Assembly (NCBI GenBank): GCA_008704415.1
Contig: VXIS01000195.1
Span: 1-64,000, forward strand
Direction of reading: 5' to 3'
DNA length: 64,000 nt
From: Sphaerosporella brunnea
Taxonomy: Eukaryota > Ascomycota > Pezizomycetes > Pezizales > Pyronemataceae
Part shown: positions 33,036 to 44,502 of the stretch, piece by piece
How positions within the stretch are numbered: position 1 is the first letter of the stretch
Layout of the letters: each line of letters starts with the position of its first letter
Notes under the pieces: model-generated
Told to the model about the DNA's origin: nothing
Database searches by the model: none
What the model saw: only the letters and a program-made list of their open reading frames with translations
Position numbers and translations under genes: made by a program

Positions 33036-33835
33036 CGAGATAGGCAGTGACTCACCCGCTGGACATAATGCAGCGTAGTGAGCGCGCTCCTGCACGTAGC
33101 TTAACCAATGGGGCTCTAATCTGTCTCGGCGGAGGTTGGCGGTGACATGATGTTTGATACTCAATGACGACGACACGACCACCACGATCAACATCACCTT
33201 ACCATAGTATCTGCTAGAGATACAGATGAGTACCACTCAGTGCCTGATAAGCCACGCTGAGCCTCTACATATGGCATATTGACCGGCCAGGATTGACAGT
33301 GGACATTGACCTCGTCTGTAGTCAAAGTCTCAGACAATGACGTCAGCCGGCGGTCAAGGCGTGCACAGACGTCTGCCAAGTCTATGAGAAGCAAAACACC
33401 ATGAACTGGAAAAGACTGGACCCGGCGAGGCATGACGTCTCTGGGCACAGTTCCAGACCATGAGATGAGTGCATTAGACATAACTCACCATGTCGTTGAA
33501 TGATACATCAACCGGTAAGGTTTCGACTGGTGCTCTTCGGTAGGGACCATTCCTCGGAGGTCCACACACGTCGATCTCGTTGGTCCGTAACCCGCCGCTC
33601 GGAGCCTAGATAGACTCTTCCATGAGTAGAGTGCACAATACCAACCGTGTATATAACTGCTCTCGCCAATTAACCAGCAGTTGATAAATCAATGCGGACT
33701 ACTCCCTATCCTATAACATTGCTCGCCCGTGGTGCAGCGTTCACTGATGCTCAAAGTGTGGAATGCTTGCTCACAAAGATTCAGGCTTGCTGCGTGACGT
33801 GAAGGGTCTGAGGCGCTCGGTCATTTTGGCAACTG
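33036..33835. other. No gene recognised
   Basis: Short frames only between the microprotein cassette and the degenerate duplicated segment. Confidence 0.3.
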
Positions 33836-33839
33836 ATGC

Positions 33840-34330
33840 TAGGCAGGGCGTTTCGGCTTCCTGAGAGAGATGCTGGTTGGGACGGTACTCGGGGCTATAG
33901 GGGCTATCGAAACGAGAGTAAGATATCGCTGTCAATGTCTCACAGACAGTGACACATCTAGTTGCTGCGTTCCGGCGCTGACATTGCGGTTTGCTATCTG
34001 ATCGTAGGAAGAAGCCGGAAGGAAATGGAAAGGCCGCTGCCTGCGTGCAGCCAGCAATATGCCGATCCGGACGACTTGTGGCACGATTGGTTGAATGCCC
34101 CTGACTTGTTTGCAATGGTGCGCTACGAATACAAAGTCCAAAGCGGGTTCGGCCTGCAAAAGCTGCACAAGCCAGAAACTCACAGCATGTTTGGCATCTT
34201 CAATTTTACCGTGCACAAAATAAAATTTGGAAATACATCAGGTTTTTTAGTCTGCTTTTGTTATGCGTTCGATAGACCGAATTCTGCGATGTTCCTGTAA
34301 TATTCGCGGTCATTCCACACCGTCGCGCGT
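33840..34330 (+). pseudogene. Degenerate duplicated coding segment (partner 45480-45730)
   Basis: A plus-strand frame here reads an aromatic and Cys-rich stretch ending CFCYAFDRPNSAMFL and a TAA. At 45600-45720 the partner reads CFWYAFGRANIAMFRWYSG in the matching frame, open across the position of that TAA. The two therefore share a former protein-coding gene, more damaged here. Family unknown. Confidence 0.4.
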
Positions 34331-34763
34331 GCGGCGGCGGCGGGCGGCGCGGTCACGGTCTTGGCAGGATCGGAAACACGATAGTCTGGAGACATTCCAG
34401 TCACCGGAGGAGCGTGCTGCCTATGAAAATCGCCTGGTAACCGCGCCTAGAAACGGAGCTGCGCTGGCCAGATTGCCAGTTTGGAATTCAATTCAAGCCT
34501 CGTTTCAAAGTCAGGGGTTGTCGGCCACTGCGGCCCGACCCATTCAGGCAACTAAGGTGTGGTGGCCGACCTCAACGTTTGGAGCCATTCAGGCTGGCCC
34601 TGAACTTCCCATTGAACCTGAACGGCCGCACGAGAAAAAAATATACTACCCCATGTGCGGTTCTAGGCTTTGCTTCTACATCCACACACCGAAGTTGACC
34701 GAACAAACAACCAAAACCAAAACCAGCTGCTTTCCGACCAAGCAAGACCGTCTACCACAAAAG

Positions 34764-35318
34764 ATGACATCTATCAACGACAGTGAGTTTGAACGAAAAT
34801 ACCGCCAAGGCTTGTTACTTTACTAACCTGCCCCCCCAGACGAAGCCCAGCAGCCTGCCATCGATGATGACGAAATCCTCGAATACCTCCGGCCTGGAAC
34901 ATACCCAGTGCCCAATCTTAAAGCCCCACGCACGACCCGCAACAGCAAAGCCCAAGGGCAAAAGGCGGCCAAAGAGGCCAACGACCTGCTCCTCCGCACC
35001 CTCGAATCGATCCACCCACCGGCCAACGTCTACAACTGGTGCGGCGGCGACATTTCATACACCACGCCCACCGAGTGGATGTTCCGTGGGGCCAGCACCC
35101 TGGCCATAATCTTCAGGCCCGAACTTTATCTCCCCCTGGCTGACAGGGAGGAGTTTGATCCGATCGACGACCTTCTGGATGGCCTTTGGGCCGAAAAGTT
35201 TGCCCAGGAGGAACAGGTCGCCCAGGGCCAATTGGAAGGATGGGCACAGGGGCGATCCGTGCGAGCGAGCACTCGGCGCAGTGCGCCAACTGCTGTGTCG
35301 GGAAGTGTTCGAAATTAG
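34764..35318 (+). CDS. Hypothetical protein A with intron (paralogue of 48919-49473)
   Basis: Exons 34764-34782 and 34840-35318, with a 57-nt intron (GTGAGT donor, ACTAAC branch motif, CCCCCCCAG acceptor), encode 165 residues. The start MTSIND is followed by EAQQPAIDDDEILEYLRPGT. A folded region with AKEANDLLLRTLESIH and VYNWCGGDIS comes next, then ADREEFDPIDDLLDGLWAEK and a Gln/Arg-rich end. The paralogue on the opposite strand keeps the same intron and frame with scattered substitutions, which supports real coding. The last three codons and the stop lie inside an LTR-type insertion that starts at 35306, so the native C-terminus has been replaced. Family unknown. Confidence 0.6.
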
Positions 35319-35659
35319 TCTAGGAGGGGTCTCTAAGTGTACTTTCGACAAGCATGTAACATCGAAATAACAATTGTGTTTTTTTTTTGCCATCACCACC
35401 TCCAAGCCCCAAGCATCACATCCTGGCTTACGCTTGACACCCACACCTCGATGTTGGAAACTGGCTTTCTAGGCATGGACACGGACGAGTGAGAAGCAGT
35501 GGTAGATACTATGATGGAACACCAAGTGATGCTCGGAGTTGTATATAAACGCACCTAGATCAGCCTGTTAGACAGCGATGATATAATTGCTTTTCCCATC
35601 ACCATCCTTATCCACAACCTGGGCTACGCTCGACACCTACACGTCCACCACTTTCAACA
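35306..35659 (+). mobile_element. LTR nested within a diverged LTR, with GGAAG duplication
   Basis: An older LTR-like sequence starts TGTTCGAAATTAG at 35306 and ends CTTTCAACA at 35659, flanked by a perfect 5-bp duplication GGAAG (35301-35305 and 35660-35664). Inside it, at CTCGA, begins a second LTR (35452, TGTTGGAAACTGG...). In the homologous locus at 48574-48931 both elements still have separate 3' ends; here the two ends have collapsed into one. Confidence 0.65.
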
Positions 35660-35664
35660 GGAAG

Positions 35665-35985
35665 ACAGGGGAGGAAGAAAGAGGACCGTAACCATCTGAG
35701 CGATGGTACCTGTTCCTGCGGAGGGACTCCCGCCAGGCGCAACCGTCACCACTTCAACACTCATCACATCATTATCCCCGCCGCAGCATCTTATCGTGAA
35801 CTGACAGGCGTGGCGAAGTGACTGAGTAAGTCAACAAACATAACCGCAGTCGCATCCAAGGAATTTCACACCGCTGCGCTGCGATTGCGCCGCCTCACAG
35901 GGACAGCGCGACAGCGCATGACACATCACGTGCGGCTGGAATTTTAATGCACCCGGCTGAAAACTAGCCTTGAAAGAACGAGTGC
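35665..35985. other. Former 3' continuation of hypothetical gene A, no intact gene
   Basis: If the LTR and one GGAAG copy are ignored, the frame of the upstream gene can continue here for several dozen codons. Similarity to the region beyond the LTR in the paralogous locus is weak and gapped. Confidence 0.25.
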
Positions 35986-36726
35986 TCATATGTGAACAGT
36001 GTCCTGAGTATCGTAATGAAACTGCTGTTTTAGTGGGCAGTTGATTTCGCACTGCGGTAAACATTCAAATATGTGTCTCCTCAATGCGTCCACGTATTGT
36101 CGCACAGTGGCCGCAGAGTACAACCCAGTAGACACCGCGATAAGGCCGTTCAAAAGCTCAAGACATTCTGCGACCAGCTCACGGCCGAGCCCAACCGACA
36201 ATATCACAAAGGCAACATGTTCGCGCACGGTAGACATAGTCCATGTGGTGACGAGGGTGGCGTAGTTGACAGCCAGACACGAGCGTACCGAGTCCCACCA
36301 CGATTTGGAGACTCTGATTCCGTACGAGGAGGCATCCAATCTGCGTCAAGGAGGGCGCCGAGGACAGTTTTCCAGCGCAGAGGTTCAGCTCATCCTGCGA
36401 GCAGCGCTGCTTTCGTCGACTCGCGTACTATCAATTTCTCATCGCGAAACTTTCTCGTTCAAGGACGCGGCAAAAAGGCATGACGCGTGGGGCTCTATAA
36501 TTCAATGCAACAGCTCAAGAGACTATATCGCTTTCTGGAAGGTGGGGACAACGGCACATGTGGGAATCACCTGCACGAGCACTTCAAAAGAGAGGCTGTG
36601 CGTTTCGGCAATGCAGTGGGATCTAGAGAGTGCTTCCACTGCACTAACCTGCTTGTTATCAGTCCCCTCTATGATTTGATAAGTGATTGCCCACTTCATG
36701 AGCCATGAATCGCTCGCTTTCAGCAA
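35986..36726 (-). CDS. Hypothetical helical protein, exon structure unresolved
   Basis: Minus-strand frames at 36726-36523 and 36339-35986 both have plausible protein composition. The second is a hydrophobic-helical stretch (STVREHVAFVILSVGLGREL, then LELLNGLIAVSTGLYSA) ending with a Cys-containing tail and the stop at 35986. Candidate introns exist between them, but I could not place a unique splice. A membrane-associated or STAND-type N-terminal helical domain are both possible. No family recognised. Confidence 0.35.
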
Positions 36727-37127
36727 GCCTGGGAACTCAAGATTGCTGTGTCTGCGTCAGCGAATGAAAGATTCACCTCATACTAGCCACGTCGGTGGTA
36801 CGGCTAATAAACTACTCCATCAGGGAATGCTACATTTGAGTACATAGAAACCGAATAGTGGGTGTGCTCGCTTGACCAAGCCCTCAGGCGTTTCCGCCTT
36901 CAATTTAAACCACTACTCATTTCATAATCCCCATGGCATTGTACAAGAGCGTGAACCGTGTGAGGCTGCCTTATTGGTGTAGAACCTGAGGCGGGTCACA
37001 ACGCTCGGAGGATGTAATCATGAGCCAGCACCATTTGCAGATCGGGACAAAAGAAATCGTCAAGCACAAGAGTCGTAATGAAGTAATTAAAGTATATTAT
37101 TATTACAGTATATATAGTGTAAGCAAA

Positions 37128-37286
37128 CTAGAAGGTAACATTCACCCACGAACCCATTAAGTACACGAAGCAGCTTGTACACATTCGATGCCTGCACGCG
37201 CGATTCATGCAGACGTTTGGGTCGTCATATTGGGTGTGCACGGTTTCACACAAGTGACACTTCCAGAAAGGACGCGGGCTAGCCAT
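37128..37286 (-). CDS. Cys-rich microprotein, copy 3 (52 aa)
   Basis: Reads MASPRPFWKCHLCETVHT, then CMNRACRH..CTSC and the LMGSWVNVTF end. One residue differs from copies 1 and 2 within the finger. The promoter-leader region on the minus strand (37286-37550) is likewise conserved, with an expanded CAACCA tract. The short frame is easy to miss because an overlapping leader frame is longer. Confidence 0.65.
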   Translation of the reverse strand: MASPRPFWKCHLCETVHTQYDDPNVCMNRACRHRMCTSCFVYLMGSWVNVTF

Positions 37287-37289
37287 TGT

Positions 37290-38638
37290 GAGTTTTGTTT
37301 GGCTTTTGGTTTGTGGTTGTTGTAGATTTTTTGGTTGTGGTTGTTGTGGTTGTTGTGGTTGTTGTGGCTGTAGTTGTGTTGGTATGATGGAGTCGAAGAG
37401 AGATCCACCGGGTTATATGCACTCATCGGAAGGTTTGAATTAGAGGTGATATTGAAGGAAGAGAACCTTGTAGTTGTCTTCCAACATGTTCGAGTCTTAC
37501 TACAATATGCGAAATTCGGTGAAGTAGCAGTGAAGGCCCTGTTCAAAACCTGATCACTTATGACGGGCACTCACCACTGCGATTACTACACCATGTTCTC
37601 GTTCCATATTTTCAACATCTCCTTGCAGATGAACATCCGTGAGGTGCCTAAACGGAGAGTCACGATCAATTAAGCCTGACTCAATTGTTGATCGCGTAGA
37701 ATAAGGGTGAAAAGGATGTGTGTCATGATAGAGCTTACCCACAGCGTATCACTCCAGCAAAGTTTCCGTGTTTTACTGTAATGTTCTATATTATATAGAA
37801 TACACGATCTTTCGCCTGTTTGCACTGACCTTGCCCTGCTAGCCAAGCTTACTGTTGTACGCCTTACGGTGACTCACGTTTTTGTGCAAACGCACCCAGT
37901 CATAGCATCAGTCCTTACTAGACGTTCATCTTTCTATTTGTAGTCGTTTCTCTTGCGTTCTATGTATGCCTCACAGTGCGACTATCGTCGTCAGCACGAG
38001 TCACTCGAATACTGTACATACCTACCAGGACTGGCAGGCAGAGTTCTCTGGTATACATACCTGCTCCCTCTCCCTCTACCAAGCAGGACAATAAACCCTA
38101 AAATCTCTTCGACACCCAGATCACCCCGGTTTCAACGATAAACAACTCTTCACTTTTTTCGACTTCGATTTTTATCACTCCCCCTCGCTTCGCTCGGGGT
38201 CGTAACCCAGATCGTCTCTTCACTTCTGACTTGTGATTAATTCACACTCCTCTCTTCGTTCCTACCATCCTCTTACTACTATACCTTCACCGGTATCACT
38301 CCACCTTTGCCTTTGCGCGAACCTGGAGTTCATCATTATGTAGATGCCATTATATCAAAACGGCGTAGTCCCGAAATAGGAATCGCCAGGGCACCGCCAA
38401 AGTTAGCTGCCAGGCGAAAGTCGTCTCGCGTTGAGTGATAACAAGACCGGAAAGTGCGACATACCAAGGCGCTGCCTCCACTAGCTGGTTGTTGGTGACC
38501 TCAAATTACGAAGTAGTACAAGCCGAAGGCATTCTAACCGCCGACGGGTCCGGAGATCCGGACCAAGTAATCAAGAAGCACAAGAGTTAAAATGAAGTAA
38601 TTAAAGTATATAATTACAGGATCTATGGGGTAAGGAAA
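37290..38638. other. Cassette leader and spacer, no further gene
   Basis: 37290-37560 is the conserved leader and promoter of copy 3. A fragment of the fold-back family (CCCACAGCGTATCACTC) sits at about 37738-37755. The rest shows no gene. Confidence 0.35.
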
Positions 38639-38797
38639 TTAGAAATAAACATGCACCCACTGACCGTTTACGTTCGCCAAGCAGCGTGTACACTTTTGGT
38701 GCCCGCACGCAGGATTAATACAGAATGTGGGGTCGTCATATTCGGTGTGCACTTTCCTGCACAAGTGACACTTCCAGAAAGGGCGCGGGCTAGACAT
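38639..38797 (-). CDS. Cys-rich microprotein, copy 4 (52 aa, diverged)
   Basis: Starts MSSPRPFWKCHLCRKVHT, with CINPACGHQKCTRC in the second half and the end NGQWVHVYF. All Cys/His positions of the family pattern are kept while surrounding residues change, which points to selection on the metal site. Downstream (plus-strand 38380-38600) a block shared with 47220-47460 contains the hairpin GGTCCGGA-GA-TCCGGACC. Confidence 0.6.
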   Translation of the reverse strand: MSSPRPFWKCHLCRKVHTEYDDPTFCINPACGHQKCTRCLANVNGQWVHVYF

Positions 38798-39095
38798 TGC
38801 GAGTTTGATTCGGCTTTTGGTTCGTGGTTGTTCTAGTTGTTGTGGCTGTTGTGTTTGTAGGTGTGCTGATAGGATGGAGTCGAAGGGAGATCCACCTGGT
38901 CATATGAACTGATCGGAAGGTACGAAATATGGGTTGATATAATAGAAAGCGAACTTTTGTCGTCTTCTTTCAACAGTTGGAGTCTTACGACAATATTCAA
39001 AGTTCGGTCAAGTAGCGGTGAAGGCCCTATTCAAAACCTGATGAGTGCGGGCGTGTAGGCTGCGTCAACACGTTTATTGTCCGCATGCAATGGTC

Positions 39096-39311
39096 TTATA
39101 TTACTTGTCCCGTGGGGATGGCGAACATGAAGGGACGTGGTATCGTGCCATTGTCCCAATACTCCCAATACCGCCTGGTGGCCTGGAATCCATGGCCGTG
39201 CCTGACCAACAGCGTGGTGCCGCTCTTCAGCGGCATTCCACGGCCGGCTCTGATGATGATGTCGTCTATCGCTCGGATCTGCCGGCCTCGCGCTTTTGTG
39301 TGTTCACGCAA
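39096..39311 (-). other. GC3-biased coding fragment
   Basis: A minus-strand frame with strong third-position G/C reads RQIRAIDDIIIRAGRGMPLK, then GTTLLVRHGHGFQATRRYWEYWD. The overlapping plus-strand frame is also biased, so the coding strand is uncertain. Probably one exon of a lost gene. Confidence 0.25.
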
Positions 39312-39807
39312 AGAATCGCAATCTGCTGAAATAGGATCAGAGCGACAAGACGGAAAGGAGAGAGCTTATTCAGTCCGGTCGCCAAAGGAAAGTGCCATCA
39401 GCCGTCGAGTGATTAGTAGTGAGACACATCACATATTGTTGCATAGTACTGCCGTCAAACGCCACATATATGGGCGTAGTCAGTTTCTACTGACCTAAAC
39501 CAAATATACACCTGGTCTTGGAGCTCGTTTGGGAGGCGGTACATGCTGTTTATTGTAGTGGCGGCGGTTATGTTCGTGATCATGGTGTCATATCTAACTA
39601 GACCACTGCACGTGTTTTATTTATTTATATAGTTATTTATCCTTCCGGCATATAGCCACTCGGGTAGAAGAAAAAGAAGGACATAATTGGCAGCAAAGAG
39701 TCAGGCGGGTGAGAAGCGTAAAAACGGGGCGTAGCCACTGCCCTCGAGTGCGGAAATATGTTTGTCAATTTTCCTTCATGGTATTGTTTTTTTTGTGCCG
39801 GTCATCA

Positions 39808-40240
39808 CGGCGGGATTGAGATTGCGGCGTAGATTACCTCTTATCTTATCAATCAGTGTTCCTAATAGCCAGCCCAAAAAGCCCGGCTGTGCGGGCGGGC
39901 TGCCAAAAGGCAACAGCCCGGCTGTCTCAAAATCACGACGGGCTGGCTGTTGGGCTGTCGGGCTGCCAAGCACGTTCGACTGAGGTGAACAACCATCAGT
40001 TTGGCCTAGTTACATCTTAAACGGAAGAGTGTTTCTGTGTAGCTGTTGCTCCATTCCCCATAGCGCATGATCCCTGCATCCGCTGGAAGCCAGCCCGACG
40101 TGGGCTGCAGCTCAAACAGCCCGCCCGTCGTTTTGACCAGCCCATGCAGCCTAGCCTCAGCCCGACGGGCGGGCTGGCTATTAGGAACACTGCTTATCAA
40201 TCCACGATCAAGGGGGTCCCTCATCAAGTGTGTCGGCATT
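39808..40240. mobile_element. hAT MITE (39854-40192) inserted inside another MITE fragment
   Basis: Ends CAGTGTTCCTAATAGCCAGC and its complement bracket 39854-40192. CTTATCAAT is present on both sides (39845-39853 and 40193-40201). The flanks rejoin to an inner part of the MITE family seen intact at 53741-54134 (GAGATTGCGGCGTA...ATCAATCCAC), which provides the empty site. The interior is rich in GGCTG/CAGCC words. Confidence 0.7.
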
Positions 40241-40274
40241 TCGAGTGTTATGTTTATTAAGGTATCAGATCAAT

Positions 40275-40735
40275 GCTTTTAATCGTTGGATCGCTGGCAT
40301 CAATTCCTGCCCTGTTTGAAAGATCATGTTGACACTGAGTGCAAAATGATAGTGCATATTATCAACGTAAACATAACAAACCATGATATTTGAAAAGGAA
40401 ATTCTCTAAGGCTATGCAGGTTCAATTGAGAAAAGGGGCATTGTGCATCACCGAAGCACACCAAATACCTCGGATCAGAGGTGGGGTCATAGGGATTAAA
40501 CATTCATAGGCAGCGCGTAGATTGTTCAATGCAGACCTGGAAGAAGACAGCACCACACGATGAGAAGCTGATACTACCGAACCCTCCCGGATAAAACGCT
40601 GCGGTGATGGGGTAGCTGGCTTATAGGACGAAGCGGTTGTAAGAGGTGCACTGGTTGAGTAACTTTGGATCGCTGAAGCGACAGCCTACCAGATGACGTA
40701 GGAGCTTGGGTCCTATCAAACCCGATGATAGGTTG
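40275..40735. repeat. Direct repeat of about 450 bp (partner 50125-50585)
   Basis: Both copies share TTTGAAAGATCATGTTGACA, CTCGGATC(A/T)GAGG, GAGACAGCA-like and GACGAAGCGGTTG words in the same order with many small differences. No conserved open frame runs through it, so it is a duplicated non-coding or long-dead segment. Confidence 0.55.
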
Positions 40736-40739
40736 AGCG

Positions 40740-43195
40740 ATGGCAAGCAGAGCGCCCGGGCATTTTTGGCTTTCATGACTGTATAGATAGACTTCGATTT
40801 CTTGCCAAAACGGGTACTTGGATCTATTCCCAGTGTACCTTGCAGGCCGCGCAACCCGCGTTTTTACCGGGATAGTACGGTATGAACTGAGGCGCTGCCA
40901 AATAACAGATTCCAGCTTCTGCTTCAGAGTGAGTGCACAATCGTTGAATAGCCTACTCTAGAGTAGAGTCGCTCCACGAGGATCTCTGCATACTGCAATA
41001 GTGAGCGCCGTCTGTGTTGCGTTCGCTCATCGAACCCTTCTGGATGCCCGCCTCACCACCCAAATTGAATTTCAAGATCGCTCCCACCTAGGCTGTGGTG
41101 AAGCAACGCGACTTGCCCGCAGTTGTCTCACTAGTGACCACTCCCCGATCTGTGCCGGACTTGGGTATGGAAGCGAAAATTAGAAAACTAAGGTTTCTGA
41201 ATCAGGCGGGTGATGTTTGGAGGTGAAGAGACTTTCCATCCCCGAGTATACGACTGGCTCGCGCGTGCAGGACTCTCGTCGCTTCTTTCATCACGCTAGG
41301 TGCCCAGTTTCCAATGGGCGGCCAACTGACAGACGATAAATAATTGACAGAGAAGCGATTGGAGACTGGTGATCGCTGGATGATAGTGAATGCAGCCAGC
41401 CTATGCCAACACTTTCAACTCAAGATCTATATGCCTGGGTAACGTAGAAGGCGTGGGATAACGGGGAAAAGTCGGCACAAAGATTGCGTTTAGTGACACA
41501 CAATGCCGAGTGATACCAATCATGAATGAGATGAGTCACCCGGCCTCAGCTGATGTGAAAAGCCCCTCCCCCCATTTTCCAAGACCAACACCCGGAAGTA
41601 AACCTCAGAGAACGTGGGGTAAGCACTTCCCTCTGCATGCCTCTGTCTTACAAGCCCTCCGTTGCCGAATATTTATATATACATACCTGACGAGCAAGGC
41701 TTCCTCGCACCACTGCTGCATGGAACACGCAACAGTCTCCTGGTCACAGTGGGATTAAAACATGGTTACCTTTCAAATCTTTCAAGCACTGCCTCTGCTC
41801 AAAACAAGGTTCATTCCAGTGACATAAGGCCAGACAGGACCCCATTCCGTGTCTCCGCTCTTTGCAGATGCCAATGCACCATGCCACAATCCTAATGCCC
41901 TGTGGAATGAGAAAAAGTCTGACTCCAATGGTAGTGTTGGCAACACAGCGGCGGAGAACTACTCCAGCTCCGGGGTAGTTGACAGTACATAGGGCTTCCA
42001 AGAGGCAGCCTTCACGTCGCTCTATAGAGGGCTGATAGATTGCCCGGTTCTATAGCCACACGATGTGGATGGAGGTACCCACCTTCGTGAGACATCTATC
42101 GAGGAGATACTAGGGGCCACGGAGGGGTGGGTCCTACAGAAAAGGCCAGGAGTTGCGGCTAGCGTACAAAATCTGCGCCAGACCAGGTTTCTGGACTACT
42201 GAAAACTGGTTCTATATAGACCTTTTCTTTCTATTCACGCTGGATAGTACTCGGAGATACAAATCGGGTGTACGTGTTGGCCTATTTTCTATCTGGCGGA
42301 CATAAACATCTGGTAGTAGTACCTGTGGAACCTGAAAACACCGTTCTATCTGCCTTCGACAGAGTGACGAGAAGACCCCAATTGTTGACTTGTAAGGTTG
42401 TCCATTGCAGCGGACCCAGCGTCAATACCGGTTGCCCGATCCAGCTAACAGGGTCGGTTGGAAATAGCGCTGTGTCTGTAGGGTCCTGACCATGCGAAGA
42501 GGTACTCAGGGAAATCCCGGCTTGTATCCGTGATGTTGAATTACGCTGGGGCAGTAAGGCACCGGACAGGCCTATTGATCGCGGTGGCAGGGGGAAGTCA
42601 GGTGCAGCTACGCCTTCGTTTTCCGTGACTAGCCATTGAGAGGGTGTGGACAGAGCTTGAAGACGTCGCAGGCTTCTCAGCAGTTGCTTTGTCAACTACG
42701 GCGTTTTGATCCGTGACAATAGGTTCAACAATGTCCGTTAGTTCAACACGCCGAGATCAAATGCGCCACTCACCGTAACTTCTGTTTTCAGCCTCAAATG
42801 TTTCGCTTCAAGCGCTTGTGTTCATGCGTTGCACTTTGTCAAGTTTGACGAGCCTTGCGGCATCGGAGTATTAATGAACAGATGGCGGACGGTACTCGAG
42901 TGGAAAACAGCAGAGGCGGTGATCGTAATGCTACATGATCTGCAGAAACGACTGAGTGTCGGACAGTGGTGACTCCACCAGGATTCGCTTGGAATGTGTA
43001 TACGAGGCCCATAGACTGAAGATGACCTGGACACCAATGAACTGCAGAATGAGGCAAAGATCCGCATTGGGACCCGTCATGAAGTCATTGGTGCTTGATT
43101 CAACTGTGAGTCTGCCGTTGAAAGGCTTAGATAACAAAAGGAGGGTTGGTGGTTCAGCTTCCCATGCAAAACCGTCAGGACGGGGTCATAGCTTT
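40740..43195. other. No gene recognised
   Basis: Only short, unbiased frames; no repeat shared with other parts of the window was detected by eye. Confidence 0.35.
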
Positions 43196-43575
43196 TATAC
43201 TGGCGCCGGCTAATGTATGGATGAATTCCAATCATTGGGTGTTTTGCAACCACCTCATGCTTTTTGATAGTCGGCTGACATCAAATCCTACACATGCTGA
43301 GCACTGTACTATCGGCAAGATATCACAATCACTATGATTCAGCGCCGTCCCCATGACCCCATTGGGAAGCACGAGTCTGATCATATGTTATCGCAAACAG
43401 TGAACCCAAGTAAATTGATTTTTCACACCGCATTCTACCCACTCGTGCCATGACCGATCCGCTTTGCCTTCTCAACCTTCATGCCGTCCCTTTCCGTCAC
43501 CCCCAAGTTCCGTGTAATCTCCTGCATTGTAAGGGAAGGCAAAAAAAATGGTTGGTCGAAGCAAACTCGACTCCA

Positions 43576-44502
43576 TCACTGATGCGCCTGCTCGGTGTCC
43601 TCTCGGCGCCGCTGAGCCTGTTTCACGTCCTCGCGATCCAAAACTTGATGGACAAAGTTGGAACACAGCTGATCAAAATACTGCTTAGCAAGGAGGAGTT
43701 CCTGGACAATCTCGGGCCCCAGTTGACAAGGCGCGTCGTTGGCAATTGCCACTGGGATCTGCAACGGTACGCCCCAGACAATGCTTGTCACGTGGGCGAC
43801 CACCGAGCGCGGCAGCTGGTCAAGCATCTCCCACAGCCTGTTCAATCTGTAGTTCAAGGCTATTTCCAGGTCCGCGAGCGGGTGGTCGACCAACAATCGT
43901 GGAGGCCGCGGCTGCACAACCGGCAAAACCTGTCTGTCGAGGACGGTCAAAACCCTGGCGGAGACGCCGTCCGTCCAACGCTCCCAGTCAAGCAGCATTT
44001 CTGAGACGGCAGTTCGGACCTTGGCTGCCAGGAAAGCGTCCCTTTCCACCAAGAAAAAAAGATCCCGTCGCTCATAATCCCACACAAACCTCTCCTCAAC
44101 GGTGTGTGCAAGCCCCGGGGACAGGGGTTGGGCCGGCAAAATCAGAACTGTCTGTGGGTCCAATGCCGCCGGGACGCCGTCCGGATTCACTCTCCTCCGC
44201 TGCGAGCGCATGCCAAGAGAGCACATCGCAGTTCCAAATTGGTAAAGCTTGTTTCCGTCAAGGACCACCTGGACTCCAGAAAATAAACTGGGATATGTCA
44301 AGTCGAGACGGAGCGCATTGAAAGCCATAGTAAGAACTACCGCCCATTGCTGTGCGGTTCCATGCCCAGGACGACGAGGGTAGTAGGCTATGAACCAGTT
44401 TTGCGCAACGATGAAACGTGCAAGCTGTAGATGGAACTGCACGTCACGAGTGCGGGGGCGGGCGAGTCCGAAAACGCGATAGGTAGCCGACATGTCCGCC
44501 AT
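43576..44502 (-). CDS. Hypothetical 308-residue protein, full-length copy
   Basis: One uninterrupted frame starts MADMSATYRVFGLARPRT. The N-terminal 100 residues look folded (QFHLQLARFIVAQNWFIAYY, then VLTMAFNALRLDLTYPS). A middle block contains VWDYERRDLFFLVERDAFLA. The C-terminal 130 residues are helical with YRLNRLWEMLDQLPRSVVAH and a charged Gln/Arg-rich tail suited to a coiled coil. The damaged paralogue at 28366-28975 preserves both ends, which supports the reading frame. There is no signal peptide or clear transmembrane span. Family unknown. Confidence 0.6.
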   Translation of the reverse strand: MADMSATYRVFGLARPRTRDVQFHLQLARFIVAQNWFIAYYPRRPGHGTAQQWAVVLTMAFNALRLDLTYPSLFSGVQVVLDGNKLYQFGTAMCSLGMRSQRRRVNPDGVPAALDPQTVLILPAQPLSPGLAHTVEERFVWDYERRDLFFLVERDAFLAAKVRTAVSEMLLDWERWTDGVSARVLTVLDRQVLPVVQPRPPRLLVDHPLADLEIALNYRLNRLWEMLDQLPRSVVAHVTSIVWGVPLQIPVAIANDAPCQLGPEIVQELLLAKQYFDQLCSNFVHQVLDREDVKQAQRRREDTEQAHQ

